From assembly GCF_900142445.1 (NCBI RefSeq), contig NZ_FRAV01000042.1, positions 1-42,661 on the forward strand: DNA of 42,661 nucleotides, read 5' to 3'. A program made the position numbers and the translations under genes. Source of the DNA: Chryseobacterium polytrichastri (GTDB lineage Bacteria; Bacteroidota; Bacteroidia; Flavobacteriales; Weeksellaceae). Shown piece after piece: positions 7,778-15,326 of this stretch (within the stretch, counting starts at the first letter, position 1; the number at the start of each line of letters is the position of its first letter). The notes under the pieces are model-generated. The model made no database searches and had not been told where the DNA came from. It worked only from the letters and a program-made list of their open reading frames with translations.

Positions 7778-9220
7778 ATGAGCACACAATCCGGCGATAT
7801 TAAAACTTCAGACATTGAAAATGAAGCTTTTAGAAATTCGGTAGGCACAATGGATGAAACCGGAAGCCGAAAATGGGTTTTCCCAAGAAAGCCAAAAGGA
7901 AAATATACCAATTACAGAAATTATGTGAGCTACTTCCTATTAGCTTTATTCTTTGGATTACCTTTTGTAAAAATCAATAATAATCCTTTTTTATTAATCA
8001 ATGTTATAGACAGGCGATTTTTCATTTTTGGACAGCCATTTTACCTTCAGGACTTTTTTATTCTTGCATTAGGAGCGGTTACTTCGGTCATATTCGTCAT
8101 GCTTTTTACCGTAGTTTTCGGAAGAATATTCTGCGGCTGGCTTTGTCCGCAAACTATTTTTATGGAAAGTGTTTTCAGAAAAATTGATTATTGGATTGAG
8201 GGCGACAGAAATAAACAGATGAAACTCGACAGACAGGAATGGGATGCTGAAAAAATAAGAAAGAGAGTAACAAAATGGTCAATCTTTATCTTGATTTCAA
8301 TAATTATTTCACATTTCATGTTTATGTATATTGTGGGCTATGAAGAAGTTTTCAAAATAATGAAAGAAGGTCCTGTAGATCATTCGTTAAAATTCATAGG
8401 AATGATAGGCTTTGCCATGACCTTTTATTTTGTTTTTGCCTGGCTTCGGGAACAGGTTTGTACTTTGGTTTGCCCATATGGAAGACTTCAGGGAGTACTT
8501 ATTGACAAACAAACCGTAAATGTTTATTACGATTTTAAAAGAGGTGAAAACCGATCAAAATGGAGAAACGGGGAAGACAGAAAAGCTGAAGGCAAGGGAG
8601 ATTGCATCGATTGCCAACAATGTGTAGTTGTATGCCCTACAGGAATTGACATTAGAAACGGACAACAATTAGAATGTATTAACTGTACGGCTTGTATCGA
8701 TGCTTGTGATGAGATCATGGAGAAAGTTGGACTTCCAAAGGGATTAGTTCGCTATGCGACTGAAGCTGAGATTGAAAATCAGGAGAAGTTCAAGTTTACC
8801 TCAAGAATGAAGGTTACCACTGCATTTCTTATTTTACTGATCGGTTTTCTTGGATATTTGATGTACGACCGAGGTTCTATGGAAGCTAAATTCATTAAAC
8901 CTGCAGGATCTACATTCTTTATTAAAAACGGAAAAATAACGAATACTTTTATTTATACTCTACTCAACAAAACAAATGAGAAGAAAACATTAACCATAAA
9001 AGTAATGAATCCTAAAAATGCTGAAATAACATTCTTTGGTTCCGATAAAATCATCTTAAAAGGGGATGAAATTTTAAAAGGAAATATTAACATTACTTTT
9101 CCTGAGCAAGACATTAAATTTTCAAAACAAAATATGACCATTGGTGTATTTGATGAAAGCGGAAAAATGCTCGACTCATTTGATACTAATTTTGAAGGTC
9201 CTTTTAAATTATCGTTGTAG
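7778..9220 (+). CDS. ccoG: Cytochrome c oxidase accessory protein CcoG
   Basis: A 480-residue membrane ferredoxin of the CcoG/FixG/RdxA family, which reduces or delivers copper during assembly of cbb3-type cytochrome c oxidase. The N-terminus is cytoplasmic (about 1-45). Several membrane spans contain C-G-W-L-C-P and C-T-L-V-C-P-Y-G-R. Two ferredoxin-type 4Fe-4S motifs follow: C-I-D-C-Q-Q-C-V-V-V-C-P and C-I-N-C-T-A-C-I-D-A-C. After a last span (about residues 347-365) comes the Ig-like FixG C-terminal domain. In most Bacteroidota ccoG lies in the ccoNOP-GHS cluster; no other cco gene is present here. The stop codon is immediately followed by an octamer tandem repeat. Confidence 0.95.
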   Translation: MSTQSGDIKTSDIENEAFRNSVGTMDETGSRKWVFPRKPKGKYTNYRNYVSYFLLALFFGLPFVKINNNPFLLINVIDRRFFIFGQPFYLQDFFILALGAVTSVIFVMLFTVVFGRIFCGWLCPQTIFMESVFRKIDYWIEGDRNKQMKLDRQEWDAEKIRKRVTKWSIFILISIIISHFMFMYIVGYEEVFKIMKEGPVDHSLKFIGMIGFAMTFYFVFAWLREQVCTLVCPYGRLQGVLIDKQTVNVYYDFKRGENRSKWRNGEDRKAEGKGDCIDCQQCVVVCPTGIDIRNGQQLECINCTACIDACDEIMEKVGLPKGLVRYATEAEIENQEKFKFTSRMKVTTAFLILLIGFLGYLMYDRGSMEAKFIKPAGSTFFIKNGKITNTFIYTLLNKTNEKKTLTIKVMNPKNAEITFFGSDKIILKGDEILKGNINITFPEQDIKFSKQNMTIGVFDESGKMLDSFDTNFEGPFKLSL

Positions 9221-9292
9221 TTTGAGTGTTTGAGTGTTTGAGTGTTTGAGTGTTTGAGTGTTTGAGTGTTTGAGTGTTTGAGTGTTTGAGTG
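9221..9292. repeat. Tandem repeat, nine perfect copies of TTTGAGTG
   Basis: Exactly nine uninterrupted copies of the octamer TTTGAGTG (72 bp) begin at the base after the ccoG stop codon. The unit is not a multiple of three and lies outside coding sequence, so copy-number change would alter the 3' untranslated region of ccoG and not its protein. It is a likely variable-number repeat through polymerase slippage. Confidence 0.95.
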
Positions 9293-9694
9293 TAAAATTA
9301 TTTCTTTTAACTGCAAAAAGAGAATTTTTTTGACACTTTAGTTATTAAAAGTTTAATCTAATAACTGCTGATATGTTTTTTAACGCAAAGCTTTAACTTC
9401 ATTATGTATATTTTCAGGGAGCAAAGGATAGAATCAACTTCGTTGATTCGTCGAAGCGAATGGATAAATATACAGCTTCATCAGCGACGAAGTCGCATCA
9501 CTTTGCCCACTTAAAATAAAGCAAAATTTTCATAAACTTTGCGTTAATCTTTTTTAATCAAAAAATAATTTCAAACATGACCTATTGAATCTTGCCAACA
9601 AAAAAAATATGATAATCAAATACATGATAATTCCTGAGTAAAATTTATCACAGGCTCTTAGCTATGGTTGAAAAAAAACGATCCAGAAAAAAAC
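9293..9694. other. Intergenic block with terminally inverted repeat element
   Basis: No gene found. Most of the block is a 168-bp segment (9380-9547) bounded by perfect 11-bp inverted ends TTAACGCAAAG / CTTTGCGTTAA and containing two inner hairpins: 9431-9449 (8-bp stem, GAATCAAC) and 9484-9496 (GCGAC-GAA-GTCGC). The rest is AT-rich and featureless. No transposase and no clear target duplication are visible. Confidence 0.6.
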
Positions 9695-10576
9695 TTAAGC
9701 CTTATATTTCTTAATAAATTGCGTGGGAGTCATTCCGGAGCCTTTACGGAAGACTCTCACAAAATAAGAATATTCTTCATATCCCAAACGAAAAGCTATT
9801 TCTACCAAACTCTCATCAAGGTACATCAGCATTCTTTTTGCTTCCAGAATGACCCTATCAGTAATCACTTCTGTTGCTGTCTTTTGAACAACAGTCTGTA
9901 TAATTCTATTTAAATGCTTTGGAGAGATTTCCATTACAGAGGCATAATATGCAATAGATTTTTGAGTCGTAAAATATTGTTCAACCCAATTTTCAAAATC
10001 CTGGTAATGTTTAAAATAAGAAATGCTTGTTAGTGAACTTATAGCATCCAAATCTTTAGAAAACTGTCTTGTGGTATTGATATAAATCTGAGTCATAAGA
10101 GAAAGAATAAGATCATCTTTCATGATGTTTTGAGAATGATGCTCCTCCTCTATTTGCTGAAACAGATTGATTATTTTTAACAATTCTTCCGATTCAAACT
10201 GAAACTTTCTGGGAAATGCGGGCGAACTGAAAAAGGGAAAGCTTCGTAATTTCCGGTTGACATAATGCATATCGTAATATTCCTGCGAACAGAAGAAAAT
10301 ATAACCATCTGTATCTTCCGAAAGTTCCCAGCTGTGAACTTGCCCCGGCGATAAAAAAAAAATACTGCCTTCAGAAACTTCATACTTCTGAAAATCTATT
10401 TCATGAACTCCTTTTCCTTTCGTAAAAATGACGGTAACGTAAAAATCATGACGGTGTGGTTTCTCAATATGTTTATGGCTGGAAACCAAATGATCTTTCA
10501 TTGTATTAAAATAAAAATCTGACGCATTTTTCCCAGACTGAAAAAGATCGATATGTAAGACTGAGATAGAATTCAT
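9695..10576 (-). CDS. AraC family transcriptional regulator
   Basis: A 293-residue regulator with an N-terminal cupin-type sensing domain (about 30-140; H-x-H-D-F-Y-V-T-V-I and L-S-P-G-Q-V-H-S-W) and a C-terminal AraC/XylS DNA-binding domain with two helix-turn-helix units (about 190-291). The end shows the family signature D-E-S-L-V-E-I-A-F-R-L-G-Y and Y-F-x-R-V-F-R-K-G-S-G-M-T-P-T-Q-F. The inducer is unknown. It is divergent from the MerR-like gene and not next to an obvious target operon. A TATTTTTG box at 10601-10594, 17 nt ahead of the ATG, may be its -7 element. Confidence 0.93.
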   Translation of the reverse strand: MNSISVLHIDLFQSGKNASDFYFNTMKDHLVSSHKHIEKPHRHDFYVTVIFTKGKGVHEIDFQKYEVSEGSIFFLSPGQVHSWELSEDTDGYIFFCSQEYYDMHYVNRKLRSFPFFSSPAFPRKFQFESEELLKIINLFQQIEEEHHSQNIMKDDLILSLMTQIYINTTRQFSKDLDAISSLTSISYFKHYQDFENWVEQYFTTQKSIAYYASVMEISPKHLNRIIQTVVQKTATEVITDRVILEAKRMLMYLDESLVEIAFRLGYEEYSYFVRVFRKGSGMTPTQFIKKYKA

Positions 10577-10675
10577 CCTATTTTATTTAACTTCAAAAAT
10601 AAAGAAAAAATTCAAAGGTCTTGTGTGACTTTATACATGATTTATCCTACAAAAATCAACATTTTATGTACTCTA

Positions 10676-10708
10676 TTTGTAACAAGCTTTAAAAAATATT
10701 TATCTTTG
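10676..10708 (+). promoter_or_regulatory. Promoter of the MerR-like gene
   Basis: TTTG (10676-10679), 21 nt, TATCTTTG (10701-10708). The box lies inside the longer open frame that begins at 10625, so it argues that translation starts at 10727, 18 nt after the box. Confidence 0.7.
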
Positions 10709-10726
10709 AGTTTTAGGATTTGTAAA

Positions 10727-11068
10727 ATGAAGATAAATTTATCAGACAAACTGTATTATTCTATAGGAGAAGTGGCAAAAGCTTTTGATGTAAACACTTC
10801 ATTAATACGCTATTGGGAACAGGAATTCCCTATTATCAAACCTAAAAAAAATAAAAAAGGGAACCGATACTTCACTCCTGAGGATATTAAAAACCTACAA
10901 ATCATCTACCATTTGGTAAAAGAAAAGGGCTACACGCTAGATGGAGCCAGAATTGCCTTAACAACCAATTCTAAAATATCTGAAACTGTTACCATTATTG
11001 ACCGATTAGAGTTTGTAAAAGCTGAATTACTGAAGCTTAAAGAGTCTTTGGCAGATAATCCGGAATAG
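10727..11068 (+). CDS. MerR family transcriptional regulator
   Basis: With the start at ATG 10727 the protein has 113 residues and consists mainly of a MerR-type winged helix: Y-Y-S-I-G-E-V-A-K-A-F-D-V at residues 8-20, I-R-Y-W-E-Q-E-F-P at about 25-33, then R-Y-F-T-P-E-D-I. A short helical tail follows instead of an effector domain with ligand residues. Similar small MerR proteins, near 110 residues, are widely conserved in Bacteroidota but their targets are not known to me. The 34 extra residues of the longer frame (from 10625) lack conservation features and are crossed by a consensus promoter, so I exclude them. It precedes the helix-hairpin-helix gene by 134 bp on the same strand. Confidence 0.88.
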   Translation: MKINLSDKLYYSIGEVAKAFDVNTSLIRYWEQEFPIIKPKKNKKGNRYFTPEDIKNLQIIYHLVKEKGYTLDGARIALTTNSKISETVTIIDRLEFVKAELLKLKESLADNPE

Positions 11069-11202
11069 CTCCCTTTAAAACTTCCATGAAAATCAGTTTT
11101 AAAGTTTAAATTCTTAAGCGTAATAAACAAATTACATCACAAACAAAGTTGTTTTTAACTCACTCATTGACTGATACTTAGTTTTATCATTAATTTTACT
11201 AG

Positions 11203-12504
11203 ATGATGAGAAAAAACTACTATCAAAAAGTGGCATTCTTGGGAATGTTTCTAATTATTCTATTGGCTTTTCAAAAATACACAAGCAAGGAAAAAGAGGA
11301 TTTTTCCGAAGTGAAATTTATTTCTGAAAATACCATTTCTTTAAACCTATCAGAGTTTGAACCGAATGACCTTGATGAAAAGCAATGGCAAAATCTAGGT
11401 TTTACCGAAAAACAAATTGCCACTATTTTAAATTATAAAAAGATTGTTGGAGGAAAGTTTACATCAAAAGAGCAGTTGAAAAAATGCTACGCTTTTTCCC
11501 CTGAGAAATTTGTAGAATTAGAATCCTACATCATGCTTCCAGAAACCAATAAAGATGCTAAATCTAATCATTTTAAAAGTTTTGAGAAAAAGAGCATTAC
11601 TATTTCAGGGAAATTCAATCCGGATCATTATTCTACAAATGATTGGGCAAAGATGGGCTTCAGTGAAAGACAGGCTGAAGCTATTGTAAAATATAAAAGT
11701 TATTTGGGAGGAAGTTTTATCAGTAAAGAAAAGTTTAAAGAATGTTTTATCATTAATGAAGAAAACTATCAAAAATTAGAGCCTTATTTAATCTTGCCTT
11801 CAAAAACTCCCGAAGATTACAAGAGCTATACTAAAAATTATAATGTAGAAAAATCTAAAATCAAGTACCATTCTTTTGACCCTAATATGTTGACTATTGA
11901 TGGATGGAAAGCTTTCGGATTTTCAGAAAAACAAGCAAACACTATCGTTAATTATCGTGATCGAAATTTAAAGGGAAGCTTTAAAAACTTAGAAGACCTT
12001 CAAAAATGTTTTGTGATTTCAGCAGAAAAGTTTGAAGAATTAAAACCTTATATTAAATTTGATCCATCAAATTTTGCCAAAACTGAAGGAAAGAAAGTTG
12101 AGATTAAACAACAGGAAACAGACTTTTCAAAAATAGATCTGAATTCAATTACTTTCAAAAAGCTTTTAGAGTTTGGCTTGGATGAAAAAGCTGCGGGATC
12201 TATCATAGGATTTAGAAAAAAACTAGGAGGTTTCATGAATAAAGAACAGATTCTGTCCACTTATAATATCGATAAAGAATTGGTTGGCAAGTTAATTTCT
12301 ACATGTCCTATAAATACATCAAACGTTCCAAGGTACACTTTAGTTGATGCTCCGGAAGGATGGTTAAAGGATCATCCCTATTTTAAATATTCTGCAGATA
12401 AAATCATTTTTTATCGCATCAGTAATCCTGATGATAAAAAAATATGGAAATTTCTGAAACTTAAACCAGAATATGAAGCGAGAATGAAACTGTATTTGAA
12501 ATAA
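11203..12504 (+). CDS. Membrane-anchored helix-hairpin-helix repeat protein (ComEA-like repeats)
   Basis: A 433-residue protein with an uncleaved-looking N-terminal membrane segment (about 10-24) and four copies of a ComEA-type double helix-hairpin-helix unit at about residues 47-112, 136-198, 224-286 and 310-368. Each has the pattern W-x-x-x-G-F-[ST]-E-[KR]-Q-A-x-x-I-x-x-Y followed by G-G-x-F. A fifth degenerate unit may occupy 380-433. These motifs bind the DNA backbone non-specifically; ComEA uses one such unit to take up DNA. Location outside the inner membrane and a DNA-related role are inferred. No competence gene is beside it. Two ATG codons (11203, 11206) are equally plausible starts. 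Confidence 0.82.
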   Translation: MMRKNYYQKVAFLGMFLIILLAFQKYTSKEKEDFSEVKFISENTISLNLSEFEPNDLDEKQWQNLGFTEKQIATILNYKKIVGGKFTSKEQLKKCYAFSPEKFVELESYIMLPETNKDAKSNHFKSFEKKSITISGKFNPDHYSTNDWAKMGFSERQAEAIVKYKSYLGGSFISKEKFKECFIINEENYQKLEPYLILPSKTPEDYKSYTKNYNVEKSKIKYHSFDPNMLTIDGWKAFGFSEKQANTIVNYRDRNLKGSFKNLEDLQKCFVISAEKFEELKPYIKFDPSNFAKTEGKKVEIKQQETDFSKIDLNSITFKKLLEFGLDEKAAGSIIGFRKKLGGFMNKEQILSTYNIDKELVGKLISTCPINTSNVPRYTLVDAPEGWLKDHPYFKYSADKIIFYRISNPDDKKIWKFLKLKPEYEARMKLYLK

Positions 12505-12549
12505 TTTCGTCTAATGAACCATTTTTAATTCTTAGATGTTTTGACTTTG

Positions 12550-12614
12550 CTCTGCATGACATTGCTACCATATACTGTAAAAAAACATTATATTATTCAC
12601 AATGTCATGCTGAG
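12550..12614. terminator. Inverted repeat between convergent genes
   Basis: Arms 12550-12564 and 12600-12614 (CTCTGCATGACATTG and complement) pair with one mismatch around a 35-nt AT-rich loop. The arms are relatives of the dispersed TGACATTG/CAATGTCA repeat family. Placed between the helix-hairpin-helix gene and rluF, it is the only candidate transcription boundary there, but the large loop makes it weak. Confidence 0.4.
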
Positions 12615-12645
12615 TATATCTTTTTATTTAACTGTTAGCTTATTG

Positions 12646-13371
12646 CTAATTAATTGTTTTGCTAGAATCTTCAAGAAGTAAATTCAATGTAGAAAGTTCT
12701 TCTTCCGTTAAATCTCTCCATTTTCCAACGGGAAGATCCAATTTAATATTCATGATACGGATTCTTTTAAGCTTCTTTACTTCATAACCTAGGTATTCAC
12801 ACATTCTACGGATTTGTCTGTTTAATCCTTGGGTAAGAACGATTCTGAAAGTCATATCATCGATTTTTTCAACCTCACATTTTTTTGTGACTGTATCCAA
12901 AATTGGAACTCCATTTCGCATTTTGTCTAAGAACTTTGGATTGGTCGGTTTATCTACTCGTACCAAATATTCTTTTTCGTGATTATTCCTTGCTCTTAGA
13001 ATTTTATTTACAATATCTCCATCATTCGTTAAGAGAATAAGTCCTTCACTCGGTTTATCTAATCTTCCAATCGGAAATATTCTTTTAGGATGGTTGATAA
13101 ACTCTATAATATTATCTAATTCACGTTTTGTGTCTGTTGTACAAACAATGCCTACCGGTTTATTGAAAGCAATATAAATAGGCTTATCCTCAGATTCTCT
13201 TATTGCTTTTCCATCAACTTCTACAACGTCTTCATCAGAAACTTTTGTTCCTAATTCAGGAACTTTTCCGTTGATTTTTATTCTGCCTTCTTCTAACAAT
13301 TTATCTGCCGCTCTTCTTGAGCAATATCCAACTTCCGATAAATATTTATTAATTCGTGTTTTCTCCTGCAT
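12646..13371 (-). CDS. rluF: 23S rRNA pseudouridine synthase RluF
   Basis: A 241-residue RsuA/RluB-type pseudouridine synthase. An S4 RNA-binding domain (about 5-55; R-I-N-K-Y-L-S-E-V-G-Y-C-S-R-R) is followed by the catalytic domain with G-R-L-D-K (Asp105 is the expected nucleophile). The stretch V-N-K-I-L-R-A-R-N-N-H-E-K-E-Y and Q-G-L-N-R-Q-I-R-R-M-C-E are much closer to E. coli RluF (U2604 of 23S rRNA) than to RluB or RsuA. It is the last gene of the leftward ftsX operon, 11 bp after truB, pairing two pseudouridine synthases. Confidence 0.88.
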   Translation of the reverse strand: MQEKTRINKYLSEVGYCSRRAADKLLEEGRIKINGKVPELGTKVSDEDVVEVDGKAIRESEDKPIYIAFNKPVGIVCTTDTKRELDNIIEFINHPKRIFPIGRLDKPSEGLILLTNDGDIVNKILRARNNHEKEYLVRVDKPTNPKFLDKMRNGVPILDTVTKKCEVEKIDDMTFRIVLTQGLNRQIRRMCEYLGYEVKKLKRIRIMNIKLDLPVGKWRDLTEEELSTLNLLLEDSSKTIN

Positions 13372-13382
13372 AAGTTTGGTTT

Positions 13383-14081
13383 TTAATTGTTATCAAATCT
13401 AAAGTCATTTTCTAAAAACTGGGTCGTTGCATCCTCAATTTTATAGTCGCCGATTTTCGTACGTCTTAGTTGTGTTAAATACGCACCTACTCCCAGTTCC
13501 TGTCCGATATCATGAGCAAGACTTCGGATATAAGTTCCTTTAGAACATCCTACGGTAAAGCTTACCAAAGGTAAATCTATTTTAATATCTTCAATATAGA
13601 GAATCGTTGTTTTTCTAGATTTCATCTCAACTTCCTCCCCTGCTCTTGCCAAATTATAGGCTCTTTTTCCATCAATTTTTATTGCTGAAAAAACAGGAGG
13701 TGTCTGATCTATTTCTCCTAAAAATTTCATTACAGCCTCATTAATCTGCTCTTCTGAAATATGTGAATAATCTTGTGGAAGGATCTCTGGTTTTTCAGTA
13801 TCGTAAGATTCTGTTTGTACACCAATTTTAATCTCGGTCCAGTATTCTTTCGGAGCATCCTGTATTTCAGGAATCTTCTTGGTGAATTTTCCACAACAAA
13901 CAATAAGAAGTCCTGTTGCTCTGGGATCTAATGTTCCGGCGTGACCAATTTTAAATTTTTTAGGAAGATTAAACTCTTTTTTGAGTTTGTATTTCATTTT
14001 ATTGACTGCCTGAAAAGAAGTCCAATCCAGAGGTTTGTCTAATAAAAAAGTATATCCTGATTGCAGTTCTTCAGCTGTCAT
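13383..14081 (-). CDS. truB: tRNA pseudouridine(55) synthase TruB
   Basis: A 232-residue TruB, making pseudouridine 55 in the T loop of tRNAs. It has the family motif G-H-A-G-T-L-D-P-R-A-T-G-L-L with catalytic Asp52, the P-P-x-F-S-A-x-K segment, the R-x-Y-x-x-A-R-x-G-E motif and the C-S-K-G-T-Y-I-R-S-L-A-H-D motif. It is shorter than E. coli TruB (314 aa) because the C-terminal PUA domain is missing, as is usual in Bacteroidota. It lies 38 bp after uppP and 11 bp before rluF in a conserved operon. Confidence 0.96.
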   Translation of the reverse strand: MTAEELQSGYTFLLDKPLDWTSFQAVNKMKYKLKKEFNLPKKFKIGHAGTLDPRATGLLIVCCGKFTKKIPEIQDAPKEYWTEIKIGVQTESYDTEKPEILPQDYSHISEEQINEAVMKFLGEIDQTPPVFSAIKIDGKRAYNLARAGEEVEMKSRKTTILYIEDIKIDLPLVSFTVGCSKGTYIRSLAHDIGQELGVGAYLTQLRRTKIGDYKIEDATTQFLENDFRFDNN

Positions 14082-14119
14082 GAATGATAAGTAATGTGTA
14101 ATAGGTAATTAATAATGCT

Positions 14120-14938
14120 TTATTTAAAGAAATAGAAATAGATCAACAAAGCCAATCCAACAAAAATACGATACCATCCCCAAGGTTTGAAACCATATTT
14201 ATTTAATACTCCAATAAAAGCTTTAATAGCAATTAATGCCACAATAAATGCTACAACATTTCCAATCACAAAGATCATAATATGATCATTTGATGCCATA
14301 ATCATCTCATATCCTTTTTGAGGATTAGGTGTTTCTTTACCCCAAGTTTTAACAAAAATAGAATATACGGTAACAGCCAGCATGGTAGGAACCGCCAAGA
14401 AGAATGAAAATTCTGCCGCAGCTTTTCTCGTTAATCCCTGAGTCATCCCTCCAATAATGGAAGCTGCACTTCTACTTGTTCCAGGCATCATTGCAAGACA
14501 TTGCCAGAAACCAATTGTTACTGCTTTTTTTACGGTAATTCCTTTTTCATCATCAATGGTAGGATTTTTAAACCATTTATCTGCAAATAATAAAACGACC
14601 CCTCCAAGAACCAAAACAGATGAAATTGCAATCTGATTGCCAAGAATAGCCTCAATTTTATCATCGAACAAATATCCTAAAGCCAATGCAGGAATAACTG
14701 CGTAAGCCAATTTAAAATAAAACTTGATGTTATTAAAATCAAAGAATTTTTTCCAATAGGCAACTACCACAGACAAGATGGCTCCAAACTGAATGGAAAC
14801 CTGAAACATCTTTAAAAATTCGTCTTCTTGCATCCCCATTAAATTGGCTGCAAAACCCATGTGCGCGGTAGAAGAGATTGGCAAATATTCTGTCAGCCCT
14901 TCAATAATGGCAATAATGATTGCTTTGATTAAATCCAT
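14120..14938 (-). CDS. uppP: Undecaprenyl-diphosphatase UppP
   Basis: A 272-residue multi-span membrane enzyme (formerly BacA) that recycles undecaprenyl diphosphate to the monophosphate carrier used for peptidoglycan and other surface polymers. Both active-site motifs are visible: E-G-L-T-E-Y-L-P-I-S-S-T-A-H (13-26) and P-G-T-S-R-S-A-A-S-I near the middle. Length and hydrophobic profile fit the family. It sits between DUF3098 and truB; the 89-bp gap ahead of it holds a strong hairpin that may modulate expression. Confidence 0.97.
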   Translation of the reverse strand: MDLIKAIIIAIIEGLTEYLPISSTAHMGFAANLMGMQEDEFLKMFQVSIQFGAILSVVVAYWKKFFDFNNIKFYFKLAYAVIPALALGYLFDDKIEAILGNQIAISSVLVLGGVVLLFADKWFKNPTIDDEKGITVKKAVTIGFWQCLAMMPGTSRSAASIIGGMTQGLTRKAAAEFSFFLAVPTMLAVTVYSIFVKTWGKETPNPQKGYEMIMASNDHIMIFVIGNVVAFIVALIAIKAFIGVLNKYGFKPWGWYRIFVGLALLIYFYFFK

Positions 14939-14952
14939 AGTATATATAAAAA

Positions 14953-15016
14953 TTTAAAGATTAAGAGATATTGAAATCTAGAATATTCTAAATCTCGCAA
15001 TTTCTTAATCTTTAAA
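14953..15016. repeat. Intra-operon hairpin between DUF3098 gene and uppP
   Basis: Perfect 14-bp inverted repeat (14953-14966 with 15003-15016, TTTAAAGATTAAGA and complement) with a 36-nt loop that contains a smaller palindrome AGAATATTCT. It occupies most of the gap between two co-directional genes. In the leftward transcript it is followed by a T-rich stretch, so it could be a partial terminator or an RNA-processing or stability element. Confidence 0.6.
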
Positions 15017-15027
15017 ATAAAAATTAA

Positions 15028-15324
15028 TTATTTTCTTTTTAAAATCGCGTACCCTTCAATCACAAACCCTATTACAACGAATAGAGGTGCAATTCTTATT
15101 CTTCTGATAGAAAATATATCTTCATTCCAAGAATTAGGATCAAATTTTCCGTCAACAGTATTAGCGTCATGTCCCATCATTAATAAAAATCCGACAACAA
15201 TAAATGCTAGGCCAATAAGCATCCATTTAAAGTTTTCTTTACCGAAATAGAACGTGTTTTCCTGTGATGTTTCAGTTTCTTTACCGAAACTGGCAGCAGA
15301 AAATTTATTTGTTTGTTTGCTCAT
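15028..15324 (-). CDS. DUF3098 family membrane protein
   Basis: A 98-residue protein with a polar N-terminus (1-30), two hydrophobic segments (about 33-50 and 75-92) and the stretch F-x-F-G-K-E-N-F-K-W-M-L-I-G, typical of the DUF3098 family of Bacteroidota. The function is unknown. The recurring position between ftsX and uppP suggests a role in envelope or division-site biology; this is inference from gene order. It begins 2 bp after the ftsX stop, so the two are almost certainly co-translated. Confidence 0.88.
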   Translation of the reverse strand: MSKQTNKFSAASFGKETETSQENTFYFGKENFKWMLIGLAFIVVGFLLMMGHDANTVDGKFDPNSWNEDIFSIRRIRIAPLFVVIGFVIEGYAILKRK

Positions 15325-15326
15325 TT

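Noticed and set aside
9221..9292. CRISPR array
   Set aside because: Unit is 8 bp with no spacers and no cas genes; it is a simple tandem repeat.
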